NCBI GenBank assembly: GCA_016794925.1 | Contig: JAEUIW010000005.1 | Location: 62,001-126,000 of the forward strand | DNA: 64,000 bases | Direction of reading: 5' to 3' | Origin: Phycisphaerae bacterium | GTDB taxonomy: Bacteria > Planctomycetota > Phycisphaerae > Phycisphaerales > UBA1924 | In this document: positions 60,767 to 64,000 of the stretch, piece after piece | How the letters are laid out: each line of letters begins with the position of its first letter | Position numbering within the stretch: position 1 is the stretch's first letter | Translations under genes and position numbers: made by a program | Notes under the pieces: generated by a model | The model's database searches: none | What the model was told of the DNA's origin: nothing | The model's input: the letters and a program-made list of their open reading frames with translations, nothing else

Positions 60767-61489
60767 TCAGGACGGCACCACCAATGTTCCCACGTCGTCG
60801 CCCAGCACGGCGCGCCGGATGTTCCCGGGAACATTGAAATCGAACACCTTGACGGGGATGCTCTGCTCGCGGCACATGGTGAGGGCCGTCATGTCCATGA
60901 CGGCCAGGTTCTTGGCGATCGCCTCCGCGAATGTCAGCCTCGCGTAACGGGTGGCCGCGGGATCTTTCTTGGGGTCCGCGGTGTACACGCCGTCGACCTT
61001 GGTGGCCTTGAGCAGGAGCTTGCATTCCAGCTCGGTCGCGCGCAATGCCGCGCACGTGTCCGTGGTGCAGAAGGGGTTGCCGGTGCCCGCAACCAGGATG
61101 ACCACCCGGCGTTTTTCCATGTGGCGCAGCGCGCGGGCACGGATGAACGGCTCCGCCACCGCGCGGATATCGATGGCGGTCATGACGCGCGACTGCACCC
61201 CCGCGGATTGCAAGGCTTCCTTCAACGCCAGGCCGTTGATCACCGTGGCGAGCATGCCCATGTAGTCCGCCGTCGCCTGGTGGATGTGGACTTTCTTCGC
61301 GAGGCCGGCGCCCCGCACGATGTTGCCGCCACCGACCACAACGGCCAGTTCCACCCCCGTATCGTGGGCCTGCTTGACCTCGCCGGCAAGCAGCGAAAGT
61401 TCATGGCCCTCGATCCCGAACGAACCCGGGGCGCAGAATGCCTCACCAGAGAGTTTGAGCAGCACGCGGCTGAAGGCGGGAGTAGGCAT
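60767..61489 (-). CDS. pyrH: UMP kinase
   Basis: 240 residues of the amino-acid-kinase fold. RVLLKLSGEAFCAPG binds the phosphate donor, AVVVGGGNIVRGAG contacts UMP, DYMGMLATVINGLALKEAL is the family signature helix, and GTGNPFCTTDTCAALRA lines the nucleotide site. Converts UMP + ATP to UDP in pyrimidine synthesis; bacterial PyrH is typically activated by GTP and inhibited by UTP. It is the first gene of the pyrH-frr pair and diverges from the VWA gene across 168 bases. Confidence 0.97.
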   Translation of the reverse strand: MPTPAFSRVLLKLSGEAFCAPGSFGIEGHELSLLAGEVKQAHDTGVELAVVVGGGNIVRGAGLAKKVHIHQATADYMGMLATVINGLALKEALQSAGVQSRVMTAIDIRAVAEPFIRARALRHMEKRRVVILVAGTGNPFCTTDTCAALRATELECKLLLKATKVDGVYTADPKKDPAATRYARLTFAEAIAKNLAVMDMTALTMCREQSIPVKVFDFNVPGNIRRAVLGDDVGTLVVPS

Positions 61490-61601
61490 CAGGAAACCGT
61501 GGTCCTAGCGATCGGTTCAAGATCGGGTTCGAGGAGCGTATCCGGGGCGAACCGCCCCGGCATCTTTCCCGAATGGAAGGGGGGCCGGCATTCCCACTTT
61601 G

Positions 61602-61611
61602 GATAGACTGA
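61602..61611 (+). promoter_or_regulatory. Candidate -10 element (GATAGACTGA) before the VWA gene
   Basis: Third exact copy of the GATAGACTGA decamer. The TAGACT core (61604-61609) precedes ATG 61658 by 48 bases. Confidence 0.4.
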
Positions 61612-61657
61612 GGCCGCCGTCGCGCCCGGTCGATGAGGGTCCGGTGCGGACACGAAC

Positions 61658-62725
61658 ATGCCGCGGGCGAATCTCCCGGAGATGACGTTGGCGAAGGGAG
61701 CAAACAACTCGCATCGTGCGCAGGGCACACCGCCCGATCGGTCGCCCCGCCCAGTACGGTCCCCGGATGGCGTGACGCTGACCCGGTGGGAGCGTTTCGA
61801 GCGGTTCACGCTCAGGGCTTCGATGACCGCGACAGGGGTGTCGATCTTGATTCACCTCGTGCTCTTCGTGATCGCTTCGGTGATCCAGTTCGGATGGGTT
61901 GGCGCCGGCACGGGGCCCGGAGACGGGGGCGACGGGTTCGAGAGCATCGTCGTGAGCGAGGCCGGAGGGGTCCAGGATTTCCCCGATGTGGCGCTCGCCG
62001 CTGGTGATCCGTCGGTCGGTGAACTTGCATCGACGACGCTGGGCGCGGGCGACGTCGGTCCGGTCGTGACAGGCGAGATCGGCTCGGGCGCGATCGTTGA
62101 AGTCGCCGGGGCCGCGACTGGCATGGGCGGAGCGGGCACCGGGATCGGCGAGTCTGCCGGGGGGGGAACGGGCCTGGGCGCGGGTGGGGCCGGGGGCGGG
62201 GCCAAGTTCTTCGGTGTCGAGGCGCGAGGGTCCCGGTTCGCGTATCTGGTCGACGTCTCCGGCTCGATGCAGCACGAGGGGAAGATCGAAGCGCTCCGCG
62301 AGGAGCTGCTCACGTCCGTACGCGCGATGCTCGAGACCACGTCGTTTTTCGTCGTGTTTTTCGAAACGGACCCGACGCCGATCACCGAGTCCATGCGCTG
62401 GTTGGTTGCCAACGCCGATGGCAAACGCCGCGCGTCATCGCGCATCAACGACGTTGCGGCTCGGGGCGGAACCAACCCGGGCCCCGGATTCCAGATTCTC
62501 TTCGGCCTGCGGCCGCGGCCGGACGCGATCTACTTCATGACCGACGGTGAGTTCGACCCGCAGGTCGCTGACCAGGTCGAACGATTGAACAACGCGGGGC
62601 CCAAGAAGATCCCGGTCCACTGCATCTGCTTCGTGTCCAGGGAGTCCGAGGAACTGATGCGGAGGATCGCGACCGCATCCGGCGGCACGTACACGTACGT
62701 CCCGGGATCCAGGGGCAAGCCGTGA
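61658..62725 (+). CDS. Membrane-anchored von Willebrand factor A-like protein
   Basis: 355 residues. A charged N-terminus of ~55 residues is followed by one transmembrane helix (about 58-80), a long Gly/Ala-rich linker (about 82-182, with GMGGAGTGIGESAGGGTGLG-type runs) and a VWA-like domain. The MIDAS motif is complete in its first part: DVSGSM (D199, S201, S203), with GGTNPG and MTDGEFD supplying the later ligands. Related proteins are described as planctomycete VWA domain-containing membrane proteins of unknown role. Start choice is uncertain: ATG 61658 has no ribosome-binding site, and ATG 61682 follows CCCGGAG closely. The stop overlaps the next gene's GTG. Confidence 0.8.
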   Translation: MPRANLPEMTLAKGANNSHRAQGTPPDRSPRPVRSPDGVTLTRWERFERFTLRASMTATGVSILIHLVLFVIASVIQFGWVGAGTGPGDGGDGFESIVVSEAGGVQDFPDVALAAGDPSVGELASTTLGAGDVGPVVTGEIGSGAIVEVAGAATGMGGAGTGIGESAGGGTGLGAGGAGGGAKFFGVEARGSRFAYLVDVSGSMQHEGKIEALREELLTSVRAMLETTSFFVVFFETDPTPITESMRWLVANADGKRRASSRINDVAARGGTNPGPGFQILFGLRPRPDAIYFMTDGEFDPQVADQVERLNNAGPKKIPVHCICFVSRESEELMRRIATASGGTYTYVPGSRGKP

Positions 62726-63870
62726 GGAAAATCCTCGGTGCGCTGCCCGCTTTGCTGGTCCTCACGCGCTGCCCGGCGCAGCTCCAATTGCGCGGTCACG
62801 GCGGCGATTTTCCCTGTTCGATCGAACGGGTTGACATCTCCGGCGTGCTGGTCCGCGGTCTGGATCCTGCTCTCCCTACGCAAACCACGCTCGTCGCGTG
62901 GGACGTGGTGCGGGCCGTGCCGGGGGCTCCGCTCACCGGTGAATGGCAGAGTGTTGCGGACGCGGCCTGGCGTGCTCGCGCGCGGCTGGAACGGGGTGAT
63001 CCGGAAGGCGCTGAGCCGCTGCTCGTGCCGCTCTTCAATCGCTTGCGAGGCACTGATGGACCGACGGCGAGTCTCGTTGCGGAGGGCCTCGTCCGATGCC
63101 GCGTGGCGCGGGGGGCGCTCACGTCCGTCGTGTGGCCCTGGCTCGAGTGGGTGCGCGTGCGACGGGCGATGGGACTTGAGAGTTGGCGCGGCGGCGAGCT
63201 CGAATCCGACGGTGTTCCGATGCTCGACCGCGAGCTGCTCCTGTGCCCCGGATTACCGCCCATGTTCGAACCTAGCGCCGCGGTAGACGCGCTGACCGTC
63301 AGCGGCGAGTGGGACCTCGTTGCGGCCACGGCATCTAACGACCAGGTCACGCTGTCCCTCGCGGCGCTCTATCGCCACGCCGCTCAGATCGCGGCCGGGG
63401 TGGCCGGGACCGGGGCGAGTTTCCCGGATGTCACGCGTGGCGCGCGCGGCGTGGAGCTTGTCCGCGATGTCGTTGCGGCCCAGAGCGGCGAGGTTGAGAT
63501 TCGTCGCGACGCCATGGTTCGGCTGCGAGCCCGCATCGAATCCGGACGCGGGGAGGGGACTCCAATCACGGGATGGGAGGAGGCGTGGTGCCGCGCAGCA
63601 CTGGGGCGAGCCATGCTGCGGGAGCCCGACGACGCCACGCGCAGGTCCGGTGTCGTGCAACTCCTACATATCCCAGTTCGGCTGTCCGAAGCCTGCCCCT
63701 CCCTCGCGGCCCTCGCGCTTCGCCATTCCGCGGACGAGGTCGCGCGTCAGGGCAACAGCAAGGGCGCGGAACTGCTCCGCGCCGAGCGACGCGAACGATT
63801 TTCCGCCTGGGTGGGCATCGACGAGCAGGAATCGGGCCCGACCCCCACCGGCGTGCGGGGGACTCCGTGA
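62722..63870 (+). CDS. Hypothetical protein coupled to the VWA gene
   Basis: 382 residues from GTG 62722, which overlaps the stop of the VWA gene as GTGA. The N-terminus RKILGALPALLVLTRCPAQ resembles a signal peptide, possibly of lipoprotein type though TRC is a poor lipobox. The rest is rich in Ala, Arg, Leu and Glu and mostly helical, with TPR-like character (WRARARLERGDPEGAEPLLV). No family is recognised. Its start and end are both coupled (GTGA) to the neighbouring genes, so it belongs to a three-gene unit with the VWA protein and the gene starting at 63867. Confidence 0.7.
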   Translation: MRKILGALPALLVLTRCPAQLQLRGHGGDFPCSIERVDISGVLVRGLDPALPTQTTLVAWDVVRAVPGAPLTGEWQSVADAAWRARARLERGDPEGAEPLLVPLFNRLRGTDGPTASLVAEGLVRCRVARGALTSVVWPWLEWVRVRRAMGLESWRGGELESDGVPMLDRELLLCPGLPPMFEPSAAVDALTVSGEWDLVAATASNDQVTLSLAALYRHAAQIAAGVAGTGASFPDVTRGARGVELVRDVVAAQSGEVEIRRDAMVRLRARIESGRGEGTPITGWEEAWCRAALGRAMLREPDDATRRSGVVQLLHIPVRLSEACPSLAALALRHSADEVARQGNSKGAELLRAERRERFSAWVGIDEQESGPTPTGVRGTP

Positions 63871-64000
63871 GCAACTGGGTCCTGTTCCGACGACCCGTGC
63901 TGCCAGCCACGATGGCCGCGGTTGCGGCGTGGAGCGTGTGCGCGGCTCAACCTGAGATCGAGGGTCCCGATGCCGAGATGGAGCACTATCTCCAGTCACG
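63867..64000 (+). CDS. Exported protein, 3' end outside the window (partial)
   Basis: The frame opens at GTG 63867, overlapping the previous stop as GTGA, and remains open to the window edge (44 codons). The visible part has a basic N-terminus (SNWVLFRRPVLP), a hydrophobic core (ATMAAVAAWSVCAAQ) and a likely signal peptidase site after CAAQ, followed by an acidic start of the mature chain (PEIEGPDAEMEHYLQS). Function cannot be judged. Third member of the VWA operon. Confidence 0.65.
   Translation, partial: MSNWVLFRRPVLPATMAAVAAWSVCAAQPEIEGPDAEMEHYLQS

Overview
The window reads as bacterial chromosome, GC-rich and densely coded, with about 51 genes and very few gaps over 200 bases. The best lineage call is Planctomycetota, possibly Phycisphaerae (inference). 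The clues are a 1,200-residue PSD1-type cytochrome (DUF1549/DUF1553) followed by its DUF1501 partner, a 'CxxCGYNLRGL..CPEC' zinc-ribbon membrane protein, and LTxxQ-like helical secreted proteins. No rRNA, tRNA, CRISPR array, transposase or phage gene was seen, and nothing looks recently acquired.

Layout. 1-7403 (+): the 3' part of a Rieske oxygenase, an APC amino-acid permease, and the PSD1/DUF1501 pair. 7481-23458 (-): a long type II secretion-type operon transcribed from right to left. It starts with two paralogous secreted helical proteins, then gspE-F-G-H-I-J-K-L-M, a GspC-like protein, secretin gspD and a terminal lipoprotein; most junctions overlap as ATGA, GTGA or TGATG. 23643-26160 (+): cytochrome b562 and mutL. 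26187-35789 (-): alaS, then atpZ-atpI-like-atpB-atpE-atpF-atpH (Fo plus delta only), pgk and a GT39-type glycosyltransferase. 35991-38599 (+): a SthA-type transhydrogenase and a DNA polymerase III delta'-like ATPase. 38590-43448: fliD-fliS (-) diverging from a GGDEF protein (+). 43482-51511: an alpha/beta hydrolase, a ChaN-like lipoprotein, a GH2 beta-mannosidase, a CBM9-like protein and a DUF4139 protein. 51660-54900: a large FAD/Fe-S dehydrogenase and a CDGSH protein. 54920-59364: MoxR ATPase, zinc-ribbon membrane protein, zincin and SppA. 59351-61489 (-): pyrH-frr-DUF4386. 61658-64000 (+): a VWA-type membrane protein and two genes coupled to it, the last one cut by the window edge.

How the genes work together. 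The gsp block encodes the ATPase, inner-membrane platform, pseudopilins and outer-membrane secretin of one export machine; no prepilin peptidase is present here. The atp block supplies the proton channel and stator but not alpha, beta, gamma or epsilon. alaS, pyrH, frr, mutL and holB are housekeeping genes for translation, UMP metabolism, repair and replication. fliD and fliS give the filament cap and the flagellin chaperone.

Most interesting observations. (i) Seven unit-starting genes have a TANNNT hexamer 6-9 bases before the start codon and no Shine-Dalgarno sequence, which suggests leaderless mRNAs. (ii) A GATAGACTGA decamer recurs exactly in front of three unrelated genes, with one close variant. 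(iii) Several convergent gene ends carry perfect GC stems without a T-tract. (iv) The ATP synthase operon is split. (v) The secretion operon begins with a tandem pair of uncharacterised LTxxQ-like proteins and ends with an uncharacterised lipoprotein. All positions and motifs were read by eye; family names rest on recognised motifs, not on database searches.
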